DNA of 64,000 nt from Acidobacteriota bacterium (GCA_021781455.1 JAJXWV010000030.1:1-64000); one strand, 5' to 3'; shown: positions 33,243 through 42,126, numbered from the stretch's first letter. The notes: a model not told the origin generated them from the letters alone. Translations and numbers: made by a program.

Positions 33243-34289
33243 TCAGTGCAGTCGGAAATTTACGGTGACCGTATAGTAAACGTCGATCGGCTCGCCGTGG
33301 AAGGTGGCCGGGTGGAAGCGCCACCGCTCGACCGCTTCGCGGGCCGCCTCGCCCAGACCGTACGGAAGGTCGCGGATGATCTGGACGTCGTCGATGCGCC
33401 CGTCCTTCCGCACGATGCCGCGGATGACCACGGCGCCGCCGACTCCGGCCATCCGCGCGGTCGCCGGATATCGTGGGATGACCCGATCGATCTCTTCCGG
33501 CTGCGTTCCGCCGGGCGGTACCGCCGCGTACACCCCGCTCTGGTCCTCGGTCGCGGGGACGGAGGTCTCGGGAGCCGCGATCGGCGGAACCTCCGGCGCT
33601 GGCGCCGCTGCGGTCTCGGTCGGCGGTGGTGCTGCTGACGCAGTGGTCTCGGTCGGCGGAGGAGCGGTGGTGGTCGTCGCGACGTCGAGCTGCGGCGCGC
33701 CGGTTGCCGTCACGTCGACGGCATCGACGTCGGCGTACGCCACTTCGCCGTTGTAGTCGATCGCGTAGAAATCGTGATCGCGGGTGAAGACCTTCGCGGC
33801 ACTGCCCTCGGCGAGCTCGCCCACGATCGGGTAGAAGATCCCCGGCCCCGCGTAGAGGATCGTGTGTTGTGTGACCACGCCCTGCAGCGGCGGCAGCTTG
33901 CGGATGGCGGCGAACCGGGCCAGCCTCTGGTTGCGCTCGGCAGTCCGCTCCAGCAGGCCGCGCTCGGCCCAGCCCGTCAGGCCGTCAGGGTCCTGAACGC
34001 GCACCCACGTCCCGCGGTCTTCGAGCAGCACCAGGTTTTCGCCCGCCGTGGCCGTGGCCACGACGGGTGCCCTGGCGTTGGGCTCGGTGCGCATGCGGAT
34101 GCGCGGCGGGAGCACGGTGAGCGTGTCACTCTGCACCGGCGTGCTGGCCGGATGCCGTCGGCCACTGGTGAAGATCAAGAGCCCGATCAAGACGAAAAAA
34201 ATGCAGCCCAGAAAGATGACGACAATGACGCCGGCCGTATGTCGTTTCGGTCCGGCGGCCGTTCTGAGCTGTGGATTCGTTCGGGCCAT
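33243..34289 (-). CDS. Membrane-anchored SH3 protein with TonB-like C-terminal domain
   Basis: The 348-aa protein has a cytoplasmic basic N-terminus, one membrane helix (about 20-42), two bacterial SH3 modules (about 58-115, RMRTEPNARAPVVATATAGE, and about 140-195, LYAGPGIFYPIVGELAEG), a Pro/Thr/Ala-rich linker (about 200-255) and a TonB C-terminal domain (about 260-348, RYPATARMAGVGGAVVIRGI, RWRFHPATF). It could link the inner membrane, murein and outer-membrane receptors. No ExbB/ExbD genes are nearby. The SH3-TonB combination is unusual compared with canonical TonB. Confidence 0.87.
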   Translation of the reverse strand: MARTNPQLRTAAGPKRHTAGVIVVIFLGCIFFVLIGLLIFTSGRRHPASTPVQSDTLTVLPPRIRMRTEPNARAPVVATATAGENLVLLEDRGTWVRVQDPDGLTGWAERGLLERTAERNQRLARFAAIRKLPPLQGVVTQHTILYAGPGIFYPIVGELAEGSAAKVFTRDHDFYAIDYNGEVAYADVDAVDVTATGAPQLDVATTTTAPPPTETTASAAPPPTETAAAPAPEVPPIAAPETSVPATEDQSGVYAAVPPGGTQPEEIDRVIPRYPATARMAGVGGAVVIRGIVRKDGRIDDVQIIRDLPYGLGEAAREAVERWRFHPATFHGEPIDVYYTVTVNFRLH

Positions 34290-34301
34290 GAGGAGTGGCG
34301 G

Positions 34302-35231
34302 TCAGCGCTTCCGGTCGTTCATCAGGGTGTGCATGATCGCCTTCTGGATGTGCAGGCGATTCTCGGCCTCGTCGTAGATCACCGACCGGTCGGAGTCGAT
34401 GACTTCCGCGGCGACTTCCTCGCCGCGATGCGCGGGAAGGCAGTGCATGAAGATCGCGTCCTTGTTGGCCATCGACATCATCTTCCGGTCGACGATCCAG
34501 CCGGCGAAGTCGCGCCGCCGCTTCTCGGCTTCCGCTTCCTGACCCATCGAGGCCCAGACATCGGTCTCGACGATGTCGGCTCCTTTCACCGCCTCTTCGA
34601 TGGAGGTGGTGACGACGACCTTGGTCCCCGCGGAGTCTGCATCGGCCTGTGCCTCGCCGACGACCGTCGGATCGGGCGCATACGCCGGCGGCGTGGCCAC
34701 GGCGATGTTCATCCCGACTTTCGGCGCTCCGTACATCAGGGAGTGGGCCATGTTGTTGCCGTCTCCGACGTACGCAATTTTCCGGCCTTTGAGGTTCCCG
34801 AATTTCTCCCAGGCGGTAAAGTAGTCGGTCATGACCTGGCAGGGATGGGAGAGGTCGGTCAGGCCGTTGATCACCGGAACGGAGGCGTACTCGGCCAGGT
34901 CGGTGACGGTCTTGTGAGCGAAGGTGCGGGCCATGATGCCGTCGACGTAGCGCGAGAGGACGCGGGCCGTGTCGACGATCGGCTCACCGCGTCCCAGCTG
35001 AATGTCCCGAGCGGAGAGGAAGAGTGCGTGTCCGCCCAACTGGAACATGCCCACCTCGAACGAAACGCGCGTCCGCGTCGACGACTTTTCGAAAATCATC
35101 GCCAGCGTCTGTCCCTCGAGTGACTCCCTGAACTCGTCAGGATGCGCCTTCATTCGTTTGGCGAGCTCGAAGATCTGCATCACTTCGGCGGCGCTGTAGT
35201 CGTGGATCTCGATGAAATCTTTATGTGTCAC
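34302..35231 (-). CDS. argF: Ornithine carbamoyltransferase
   Basis: The 309-aa enzyme shows the carbamoyl-phosphate loop FEKSSTRTRVSFEVG, HPCQVMTDYF, YVGDGNNMAHSLMYG, ETDVWASMGQE and the ornithine loop HCLPAHRGEEV. It makes citrulline from ornithine in arginine synthesis. No other arg genes are nearby. A TAGAAT box lies about 30 bp upstream (35262). It is followed at 12 bp by the SH3-TonB gene. Confidence 0.95.
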   Translation of the reverse strand: MTHKDFIEIHDYSAAEVMQIFELAKRMKAHPDEFRESLEGQTLAMIFEKSSTRTRVSFEVGMFQLGGHALFLSARDIQLGRGEPIVDTARVLSRYVDGIMARTFAHKTVTDLAEYASVPVINGLTDLSHPCQVMTDYFTAWEKFGNLKGRKIAYVGDGNNMAHSLMYGAPKVGMNIAVATPPAYAPDPTVVGEAQADADSAGTKVVVTTSIEEAVKGADIVETDVWASMGQEAEAEKRRRDFAGWIVDRKMMSMANKDAIFMHCLPAHRGEEVAAEVIDSDRSVIYDEAENRLHIQKAIMHTLMNDRKR

Positions 35232-35264
35232 GGTGACCTCGTTTTCCTGAATTGCGCGCGTATT

Positions 35265-36041
35265 CTAGTGCCTGCCGCCGCTCCCGCCGGTCAGGCGGTA
35301 GACGCCGCCGCCTTCCCCGGCGCGCCCTTCGTCGCACAGCTTGACCAGATGGGCGGCGAGCTGGATCTCGGCGGCGCCCTCCAGCCGCGGATCGAGATCG
35401 GTGTAGATGGCGCGGCGCAGCTGGGGGATCGACTTCGCTCCTGTCTGCAGCGAGGCGAGGATCTGGCGCTCGCGATCGAGGCGGTGCGCGATGTACGCGT
35501 CGAGGAGCGCCGTCGCGTCTTCCCGCACCGGCCCGTGGCCCGGGAAGATCCGCCGCGGAGAACGTCCGCGCAGAAGGCGCAGCGAGTCGATGTAGCGGCC
35601 CATGTTCCCGTCCGGCGGGAAGATCGCCGTCGTCCCCGCTCCCAGCACGGTGTCGCCGGTGAACAGATCGCCCTCGGCGGTCAGATAGCAGACGTGCTCG
35701 TCGGTGTGGCCAGGGGTCGGGAGCACTTCGACGGCCGTCTCCTCGACGGCAATCGATTCGCCGCCGCCGAGGCGCAGGTCAGCCGAATCGAGCACGCCGC
35801 GGGGCGCGAGAATGCGCGCACCGGTTCGCTCCCGCAGCGGCAGGGCGGCCGGGGCGTGATCGGCGTGGCGGTGCGTGACCAGGATCGTCTGCAGACGCGG
35901 CATGGCCGCCGCAATCGCCTGAACATGCGAGTCGATGGCCGGTCCGGGATCGATGACCGCGGTTTCGCCGAGGAGATACGTGCGAGTGCCGTCCAGGGTG
36001 AAGGGACCGGGATTCGGAGCGGTGATGGAGCGGATGTTCAC
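35265..36041 (-). CDS. Metallo-beta-lactamase-fold hydrolase (LACTB2-like)
   Basis: The 258-aa protein has the HxHxDH zinc motif in VTHRHADHAPA, GHTDEHVCYL, LFTGDTVLG and FPGHGPV. The C-terminal helical segment (RERQILASLQTGAKSIPQLR) is typical of the LACTB2/RNase-like and glyoxalase-like group. The start GTG 36041 overlaps the NUDIX stop (GTGA). The substrate may be a thioester or RNA; not resolvable here. Confidence 0.88.
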   Translation of the reverse strand: MNIRSITAPNPGPFTLDGTRTYLLGETAVIDPGPAIDSHVQAIAAAMPRLQTILVTHRHADHAPAALPLRERTGARILAPRGVLDSADLRLGGGESIAVEETAVEVLPTPGHTDEHVCYLTAEGDLFTGDTVLGAGTTAIFPPDGNMGRYIDSLRLLRGRSPRRIFPGHGPVREDATALLDAYIAHRLDRERQILASLQTGAKSIPQLRRAIYTDLDPRLEGAAEIQLAAHLVKLCDEGRAGEGGGVYRLTGGSGGRH

Positions 36042-36739
36042 GGCAGCACGATTCTCTTTCCCTCTCCTTCGCCGACGATGAGCGGCTCGATGGCGTCGAT
36101 CTCCGCGCCGCGGCGCGACTCGATCAGACCGTCGATCGACTCGAACCCGACGAGGGCCTCCAGGTTCTTGACCGTCGGGAAGACCATCTCGAACTCGTTC
36201 GCGGAGTGGCGCGCCAGAGCCGCGGACGGCGAGATCCACACGAGGTCGACCGCCTCGTCGTTTTCGATCGTGGCAATTCCCGCCTCCGGGGCCCGCGCGA
36301 GAAAGAAGTAGGTGTCGAAACGCTTCGGCAGAGCCCGCGGCGTGATCCATCGTGAAGTCCACACGAGACGCGAGAAATCGACCGGTGCCTCGCTGAGAAG
36401 ATCGCGGAAAGGTGCGCGGCTTTCCAGGAGGTCCTTCCGCTTCTGCAGAGCGTCGAGGAGAGGAGCGCCCAGCCAGAGGCCGGCCTCTTCGAAGAGCTCG
36501 CGCACGGCGGTCACGCGCATGACGCCCGCGACCGACGCATCTCCGCCGTCGCGCGCGATCCCATAGTCGTCGTCATCGGTGGCGCCGCCGGGAAAGACCC
36601 AGGCGTTCGGCACGAACGAGCTGCGGGCGTGGCGGCGGATCATCAGCACTTCGAACGGTTCGCGCAGCACGAGAACGCTGGCCGCAGGAATCGCGCGCAC
36701 CGCGGACTGACGATCGTCTGGCGGGTCGTGGGCAGACAC
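36038..36739 (-). CDS. NUDIX hydrolase (NUDT19/CoA-diphosphatase-like)
   Basis: The 233-aa protein has WVFPGGATDDDDY followed by TAVRELFEEAGLWLG, the NUDIX box with the catalytic REXXEE core. The long insertion between the Gly loop and the helix resembles NUDT7/19-type CoA or acyl-CoA diphosphatases. It hydrolyses a nucleoside diphosphate linked to X. It overlaps the MBL-fold gene downstream and starts (GTG 36739) 14 bp after moaE. Confidence 0.87.
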   Translation of the reverse strand: MSAHDPPDDRQSAVRAIPAASVLVLREPFEVLMIRRHARSSFVPNAWVFPGGATDDDDYGIARDGGDASVAGVMRVTAVRELFEEAGLWLGAPLLDALQKRKDLLESRAPFRDLLSEAPVDFSRLVWTSRWITPRALPKRFDTYFFLARAPEAGIATIENDEAVDLVWISPSAALARHSANEFEMVFPTVKNLEALVGFESIDGLIESRRGAEIDAIEPLIVGEGEGKRIVLP

Positions 36740-36753
36740 TCAGATCTCGTCTC

Positions 36754-37170
36754 TCAGCATTTCGACTGCCAACCGACCCATTCTTCTCCGCCCGGGCCGC
36801 GCTCCTTCTTCCAGATCGGCACCGTCTCCTTGATGCGGTCGATGACGATGCGGCAGGCGGCGAAAGCCTCGCCGCGATGAGGCGAGGCGCAGACGATGGC
36901 GATGGAGGAATCGCCGACGGCGAGATCGCCCAGGCGATGCACGACCGCGACGGCCGTCTCTGAAAACTGCTGCTCGACATCGGCCACGATCTTCCCGATT
37001 TCCTTTTCCGCCATGGGGCGATAGGCGTCGTAGAAGATCGACTCGACTGCGTGGCCTTCGTGATGATTCCGCACGACCCCTTCGAAGAGCACGTACGCGC
37101 CGTCGCTCCGGCGCATGACCCGCCGGACCAGCGCCTGGGGATCGATCCGCTCGTCGGTGAGATAGCTCAT
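36754..37170 (-). CDS. moaE: Molybdopterin synthase catalytic subunit
   Basis: The 138-aa protein has GAYVLFEGVVRNHHEGHAV, FYDAYRPMAEKEI, VVHRLGDLAVGD, PHRGEAFAACR and the catalytic Lys region PIWKKERGPGGEEWVGW. It transfers sulfur from MoaD to precursor Z. ATG 37170 overlaps the moaD stop by 4 nt. No molybdoenzyme or other moa gene is in the window. Confidence 0.94.
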   Translation of the reverse strand: MSYLTDERIDPQALVRRVMRRSDGAYVLFEGVVRNHHEGHAVESIFYDAYRPMAEKEIGKIVADVEQQFSETAVAVVHRLGDLAVGDSSIAIVCASPHRGEAFAACRIVIDRIKETVPIWKKERGPGGEEWVGWQSKC

Positions 37171-37412
37171 CCGCCGGCCACCGGAGGGATGAAGGCCAGC
37201 TCGTCGCCCTCGTGCAGGACCGCGTCCGGCGAGGCGTAGCTCTCGTTGATGGCCGCCATCGGAGGCTGGTCGTAGCCGGCCAGCTTCTCGTACGAAGCGC
37301 GAAGGCGCTGCCACACCTCGCGGGGCCGTGAGCCCTCGGGTACATCGAGGTCGGATTCGGACTGGCCGGTGATGTCCCGGAGCACCGCAAAGTAGAGGAG
37401 ACGCACTTTCAT
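37167..37412 (-). CDS. moaD: Molybdopterin synthase sulfur carrier subunit
   Basis: The 81-aa ubiquitin-fold protein starts MKVRLLYFAVLRDITGQSE and ends DELAFIPPVAGG, with the terminal Gly-Gly that is adenylated and thiocarboxylated. It forms the heterotetramer with MoaE, whose gene overlaps by ATGA. ATG 37412 gives the normal family length. Confidence 0.95.
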   Translation of the reverse strand: MKVRLLYFAVLRDITGQSESDLDVPEGSRPREVWQRLRASYEKLAGYDQPPMAAINESYASPDAVLHEGDELAFIPPVAGG

Positions 37413-37440
37413 CGGATCTACCAACGACGATGGACACCCA

Positions 37441-38010
37441 TTACTTTCCGGCGACCCCGATCTCGGCAGCGACTTCCAGCAGCGCTTCGCGGATGAACGC
37501 GATGTGCTCCTCGAGATCGACACCGAGCTCCTCGACGCCGGCATAGATGTCGGCGCGGCTGACCGAGCGGGCGAAGGCTTTGTCCTTCAACTTCTTCTTC
37601 ACCGAGGCCGGCTTCACGTCAGCCATGCTCTTGCTCGGCTGCACGAGGGCACAGGCCACGAGAAAACCGCAGAGCTCGTCACACGCGAAGAGCGCCTTCG
37701 CCATCAGCGACTCCCGCGCTACGTTGGTGTAGGGAGCGTGGCCCATGATGGCGCGGCGCAGATCGTCGTCGAAACCGCGCTCCTCGAGGATTTTCGATCC
37801 GACGAACGGGTGCTGTTCGGCCGTCGGATAGGCCTCGTAGTCGAAATCATGCAGCAGGCCGCAGATGCCCCAGCGCACAGGATCTTCAGCGGGCGCGTAT
37901 TTGCGCGCGCAGGCCTTCATGGCCTGTTCGACGGCCAGGGCGTGCTTGCGCAGCGAGTCTGTCTTCGTGAATTCGTGGAGCAGGGCCAGCGCTTCGTCGC
38001 GGGTTTTCAT
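37441..38010 (-). CDS. HD-domain hydrolase
   Basis: The 189-aa protein has the HD motif ICGLLHDFDYEAYP, an earlier His in SLRKHALAVEQAM and a later HAPYT; DELCGFLVA supplies the last Asp. It is a metal-dependent phosphohydrolase related to COG2316-like predicted hydrolases; the substrate is unknown. ATG 38010 is preferred over 38019 because the conserved sequence begins KTRDEAL, and a TATACT box lies 9 nt upstream. It is followed at 28 bp by moaD. Confidence 0.86.
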   Translation of the reverse strand: MKTRDEALALLHEFTKTDSLRKHALAVEQAMKACARKYAPAEDPVRWGICGLLHDFDYEAYPTAEQHPFVGSKILEERGFDDDLRRAIMGHAPYTNVARESLMAKALFACDELCGFLVACALVQPSKSMADVKPASVKKKLKDKAFARSVSRADIYAGVEELGVDLEEHIAFIREALLEVAAEIGVAGK

Positions 38011-38019
38011 GCGCGGCAA

Positions 38020-38025
38020 AGTATA
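38020..38025 (-). promoter_or_regulatory. -10 box TATACT of the HD gene
   Basis: Minus-strand TATACT ends 9 nt before ATG 38010, leaving no room for a leader. It heads the HD-moaD-moaE-NUDIX-MBL run. Confidence 0.5.
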
Positions 38026-38540
38026 GGGTGTGCGCGTGCTTTCCAGCCTGCGCCTGGAGTGGACGAGGGGGCGCGAACAGGGTCAGAACGCCGCAGCGGA
38101 GAAGGAACTTCGTCAGGATGGCGGACAGATTTGCAACTGAGGCGCCAAAACAGGAAAAAGTTGCCGTGCTCGAGTCCGCCGGTCGCACGTGATTCTTTTC
38201 GCGAGCAGAAGGTACAAGTGCTGTGCTGTCCGCACGTTCAGTGACTTGAGCGTTCTTCGTGACGCCGCTCACCGGAAAGGGGTTGTCCAGCAGCCCCCGA
38301 TGGCGCGGTTTTAGCAGCAGTCGCTACCACGATGAATCTGGTTTCGACAGATGTCTCGGAACCGACGCGCGAGTCCAGCCTTCTTCGCTTGCGCATAGTG
38401 GCCGCTGCGGGCTCCCTCCTAGACTATTGGACCGATTTTGGACGATTAATCACCTAGCTTCCTTGCTTCCTGCCAACTGGCCGCAGCGGTCCAGCCCTTC
38501 TTCGAAGTACCACGAACGGAGCCGAAAGGCTCCGTAAGTG
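38026..38540. other. Gene-free 515-bp stretch with hairpins
   Basis: No open frame here has plausible protein composition on either strand. It has several inverted repeats, for example GGCCGCTGCGG (38400) with GGCCGCAGCGG (38479) and CTTCTTCG repeated at 38381 and 38498. It ends with a GAAA-tetraloop hairpin at 38516. It might contain a structured RNA, but no known RNA family (RNase P, tmRNA, SRP, 6S) could be recognised by eye. Confidence 0.4.
38516..38535. other. GAAA-tetraloop hairpin
   Basis: ACGGAGCC-GAAA-GGCTCCGT is a perfect 8-bp stem with a GNRA loop, followed by AAGTGTTTCT. It could be a weak terminator of an RNA transcribed rightward, or part of an RNA fold. Confidence 0.5.
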
Positions 38541-38547
38541 TTTCTAA

Positions 38548-38630
38548 GAGCAGTCCTGAGTGCCGAGTCCTGAGTCATCAGTGTCATCGGTCTCAGGACT
38601 CAGGACTCAGGACTCAGCACTCAGGACTTC
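38548..38630. repeat. Heptamer repeat (TGAGTCC / GGACTCA)n before polA
   Basis: CCTGAGT units on the left invert to CTCAGGA units on the right, which continue to within one base of the polA -10 box. The unit matches the blocks at 7641 and 47806. Confidence 0.9.
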
Positions 38631-38636
38631 TATAAT
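38631..38636 (+). promoter_or_regulatory. Consensus -10 box TATAAT of polA
   Basis: A perfect TATAAT ends 10 nt before ATG 38647. The region where a -35 element would lie is heptamer repeat DNA. A leaderless start is likely. Confidence 0.6.
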
Positions 38637-38646
38637 CGCGCCGCTC

Positions 38647-41304
38647 ATGCCCGAGAAGCGTCCCACCCTCTTCCTTGTCGACGGCTCGAACAACGTCTAC
38701 CGCTCCTACTACGCGATCCGCGGCCTCACCAACTCTGCTGGCCTGGCCACCAACGCGGTCTACGGCTTCACGCAGATGCTGCGGAAGATGCTGAAGGATC
38801 ACGATCCCGATTCCATCGCCGTGGCCTTCGACGTCGGAACGGCCAAGAGCCGTCACGAAGCCTTCGTCGACTACAAGAAAGACCGCAAGCCGATGCCGGA
38901 TGACCTTTCCGTGCAGCTTCCGTATGTCAACGAGGTTCTGGAGGGCTTCCGCATCCCCGTGATCGGCGTCGAAGACTGGGAGGCCGACGACCTTCTCGGC
39001 TCCCTGGCCTGTGCGGCCCGCGACCGCGGCTACGACGTCGTGCTCGCCACCTCGGACAAGGACTTCTTCCAGCTCGTCGGCAACGGGATCCTGCTCTACC
39101 ACACCGGCCGCGAAGTGCTCTACGACGCGAAGGGCGTCGAAGAAGCGTTCGGGCTGCCGCCCGAGAAGGTCGTCGACGTCATGGCCATCTGGGGAGATGC
39201 CATCGACAACATCCCCGGCGTGCCGGGGATCGGCGAGAAGGGAGCGAAGGCTCTGATCCAGCAGTTCGGTTCGCTGGACAGCGTCTATGAGCACCTCGAC
39301 GAGATCAAGAAGGCAGCGCAGCGGAAGGCGCTCGAGGAGAACAAAGACAAGGCTTATCTCTCGCGCGACCTGGCGCGGATCCATTGCGATCTTCCGGTGG
39401 ACAACATCGATTTCGCCGCCCTGCACCGGCAGGAGCCCGATCGGGCGAAGCTCCACGATGTTTTTTCGCGGTTGGAGTTCGCCTCTCTGATGCAGGAGTT
39501 TCTGCCCGAGGCGCCGGCGGTGGAGAAGAGCTACCGGGTGGTCACCGCCGGTGAGCTGCGCGAGCTCACCGCCCGCGAAGAGCCTCTGGCGGTGTGGTTC
39601 GAGCCGAACACGGCAGAGGGATTCGACGAACTGATTGCAGCGTCCCTGTCCATTCGCCAATCGGAAGCTCTGCTCGTTCCGATCTCCCGAGCGGTGAGCA
39701 GGGACGACGAGCTCATCGCCGGGTTGAAGCGGATCCTGCAGAGCGACCGCACGTTCATCGCCCACGATGCCAAGCTGCAGATGCGCCGGCTCCGTTCGAA
39801 CGGCTGGCCGGTGCCCCGCAACTGGGCCGACACGATGATCATGTCCTACGTGATCAATCCCGGCCTGCCCAGTCACACGCTCGGAAACGTAGCGCGCGAC
39901 CGGCTCAAGCAGGACATCCTCACGCGCAAGGACGTCGCCAAGACCGCGCCTCTATTCGCGCCGGAGCACGAGATCGGCGCCTCGCAGCTCGGCCCCTACC
40001 ATCAGTATCTCGGCGACAAGGCGGATATCACCATCGCCCTCTACGACGTGCTCGAGCCCGAGCTGCGGCGCGATCCCGCCCTCCTCGAGATTTACAGCTC
40101 CATCGAGATGCCACTCTTTCCGGTGCTGGCGCGAATGGAAGAACGCGGAATCCGCGTCGACGTCGCTCTGCTCCGTGAAATGTCGGCTTCGATGGGAGCG
40201 CAGCTGGCCGACCTCGAGGCGCACATCCACGCGGAAGCGGGCACCGAGTTCAACATCAACTCGCCGCAACAGCTCGCGCACATCCTGTTCGAGAAGCTGC
40301 AGTACCCGGTGGTGAAGAAGACCAAGACCACCAAGACATACTCGACGAGCGTGGAAGTGCTGCAGGAGCTGGCCACGCACGGCTTCGTCGTGCCGCAGCT
40401 GATCCTGCAGCACCGGGAGCTGCACAAGCTGAAGTCGACCTACGTGGACTCGCTTCCCGAGCTCGTCGACTCCGACGGGCGCGTGCACACGTCATTCAAC
40501 CAGGCGGTCGCGGCGACGGGCCGCCTCTCCTCATCCGATCCCAACCTGCAGAACATCCCCATTCGCACGGAAATGGGGCGGACCATACGCAAGGCCTTCG
40601 TCGCCGACGCCGGGTTTGCCCTGCTTTCCGCCGATTACTCGCAGGTCGAGCTGCGCATCCTCGCGCACATGTCCCAGGATCCCGACCTCATCGAGACCTT
40701 CCGGCGCGGCGCTGACATCCATCGCGCCACCGCTTCGAAGATTTTCGGCATTGCCGAGAACCAGGTCACGCCGGACCAGCGCCGGGCCGCCAAGACGATC
40801 AATTTCGGCGTGCTGTACGGCATGTCGGCCTTCCGCCTCTCCAACGAGTTGAGCATTCCGACGGCGCAGGCCAAGGACTTCATCGAGGCCTATTTCGCGC
40901 GCTATCCGAAGATCCAGCAGTTCCTCGACCGGACGCTCGAGGAGGCGCGGTCGACGGGAAAAGTGACCACGCTGTTCGGCCGCATCCGGTACATCCCGGA
41001 GATCCACAACCGTTCCTTCACTGTGCGCGGCAACGCGGAAAGGATGGCCATCAATGCTCCGATCCAGGGGACAGCGGCCGACATCTTGAAGCTGGCCATG
41101 ATTGCGCTGGACGCAAAACTGGACGAGTCCTTTGCGCGGATGCTCCTGACCGTTCACGACGAGATCGTCATCGAGGTACGGGAGAACCGGGCCGAAGAAG
41201 TGGCGGGAATCGTGAAGGATACGATGGAGAACATCTTTCCGATCGCCGTGCCGCTGGCCGTCGACACGCACTGGGGCCGGAGCTGGTATGAGGCGAAAGA
41301 ATGA
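38647..41304 (+). CDS. polA: DNA polymerase I
   Basis: The 885-aa protein has an N-terminal 5'-3' nuclease (about 1-290: LFLVDGSNNVYRSYYAIRGL, DWEADDLLGSLA, DKDFFQLV, GVPGIGEKGAKALIQQFG), a 3'-5' exonuclease-like domain (about 310-480) and a family A polymerase (about 510-885: SADYSQVELRILAHMSQDPD, RRAAKTINFGVLYGMSA, LLTVHDEIVIEV). The proofreading motifs are degraded: the DxE strand reads AVWFEPNTAEG instead of DTET, and the later YxxxD is not conserved. It therefore probably lacks proofreading, like Taq PolI. The repeat lies directly upstream; ATG 38647 opens the conserved sequence. Confidence 0.95.
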   Translation: MPEKRPTLFLVDGSNNVYRSYYAIRGLTNSAGLATNAVYGFTQMLRKMLKDHDPDSIAVAFDVGTAKSRHEAFVDYKKDRKPMPDDLSVQLPYVNEVLEGFRIPVIGVEDWEADDLLGSLACAARDRGYDVVLATSDKDFFQLVGNGILLYHTGREVLYDAKGVEEAFGLPPEKVVDVMAIWGDAIDNIPGVPGIGEKGAKALIQQFGSLDSVYEHLDEIKKAAQRKALEENKDKAYLSRDLARIHCDLPVDNIDFAALHRQEPDRAKLHDVFSRLEFASLMQEFLPEAPAVEKSYRVVTAGELRELTAREEPLAVWFEPNTAEGFDELIAASLSIRQSEALLVPISRAVSRDDELIAGLKRILQSDRTFIAHDAKLQMRRLRSNGWPVPRNWADTMIMSYVINPGLPSHTLGNVARDRLKQDILTRKDVAKTAPLFAPEHEIGASQLGPYHQYLGDKADITIALYDVLEPELRRDPALLEIYSSIEMPLFPVLARMEERGIRVDVALLREMSASMGAQLADLEAHIHAEAGTEFNINSPQQLAHILFEKLQYPVVKKTKTTKTYSTSVEVLQELATHGFVVPQLILQHRELHKLKSTYVDSLPELVDSDGRVHTSFNQAVAATGRLSSSDPNLQNIPIRTEMGRTIRKAFVADAGFALLSADYSQVELRILAHMSQDPDLIETFRRGADIHRATASKIFGIAENQVTPDQRRAAKTINFGVLYGMSAFRLSNELSIPTAQAKDFIEAYFARYPKIQQFLDRTLEEARSTGKVTTLFGRIRYIPEIHNRSFTVRGNAERMAINAPIQGTAADILKLAMIALDAKLDESFARMLLTVHDEIVIEVRENRAEEVAGIVKDTMENIFPIAVPLAVDTHWGRSWYEAKE

Positions 41305-41313
41305 CGATCAGGC

Positions 41314-42126
41314 ATGAGGAAGCACGCGACATCTGAGCACACCGCGCCGCGAACATGGCTGCAGTTCGCCGGGTGCGTGGCCTGCATCGCCGCCGCCGCC
41401 GTTTTGCCTTCCTGCCAGCAGGAGCGCCGCGCCGCACACCGCGTCATCGCCGGTGAACCCACCATTGCCGCGAACGTGATCACCATTCAGACCACCATCC
41501 AGCCCGAGAACAAGGCCTTCCTGCACTCGCTCGTCGTCGCCGGCGATCGTGCCCGCAGCGGCGACGAGGTGGACCAGTGGCGCCTCTTCGACCTTCACGA
41601 CGACCAGGTGACTTACGTCGACGACATCGCGCGCACGTACCGCCGGCAGTCGATGTCCTCGATTCTCCACGATTTCGACGACGCCCTGAAGCAGCCGCTG
41701 CCTTCCGGCATTCCCCGGGCCCGGCTGGTCAGGACCGGCTTGCACCGCGTCATTCAGGGAACGGATACCGAGGAGATCGAGCTGCGCGCCGGGAGCTATG
41801 CGCGCCAGATGTGGATCGGAAAACACCCGCTGATCCCCCCGAAGCTGTTCGCCATGATGCTGGCCAGCGCACCATCGCGATCGCCTCTGCTACCGATGAT
41901 GAAGAGCGTCGACGACATCCTCCTTGACACCGTGGGCTTTCCGCTGGCCGATCACGCAGAGCTCGGCTTCGACACGAACAGGAAACTCGTCGTCGACGCC
42001 AACGTCGTGAAAATCGAGCGCCGCAACGTGCCGCAGTCGTGGCTGAACGTGTCGCCTGCCTATCGGGACGTGACGCCGCCACCGCCCGCGCCCCACTCCA
42101 GCCGCGGAGCGGCGACATTCAAGTAG
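41314..42126 (+). CDS. Putative lipoprotein of unknown function
   Basis: The 270-aa protein has a long N-region, a hydrophobic core (FAGCVACIAAAAVLPSC) and a lipobox LPSC (Cys about 34), implying lipid anchoring. The body (ITIQTTIQPENKAFLHSLVV, DQVTYVDDIARTYRRQS) has no family I recognise. The last about ten codons (HSSRGAATFK, stop) are a dispersed repeat (42096-42126), so the natural C-terminus has been replaced or extended by repeat DNA. It begins 9 bp after polA and may be co-transcribed. Confidence 0.7.
   Translation: MRKHATSEHTAPRTWLQFAGCVACIAAAAVLPSCQQERRAAHRVIAGEPTIAANVITIQTTIQPENKAFLHSLVVAGDRARSGDEVDQWRLFDLHDDQVTYVDDIARTYRRQSMSSILHDFDDALKQPLPSGIPRARLVRTGLHRVIQGTDTEEIELRAGSYARQMWIGKHPLIPPKLFAMMLASAPSRSPLLPMMKSVDDILLDTVGFPLADHAELGFDTNRKLVVDANVVKIERRNVPQSWLNVSPAYRDVTPPPPAPHSSRGAATFK
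42096..42126. repeat. Dispersed CCGCGGAGCGGCG repeat forming a gene end
   Basis: CTCCAGCCGCGGAGCGGCGA, followed by a CATTCAAGTAG end, matches 15799-15830 with two base changes. Its TAG (42124-42126) is the stop codon of the lipoprotein gene. Confidence 0.85.

Noticed and set aside
38259-38537. A 92-codon plus-strand frame upstream of polA
   Set aside because: Composition is Ser/Arg/Pro-rich without motif, and it runs across several hairpins; no ribosome site.
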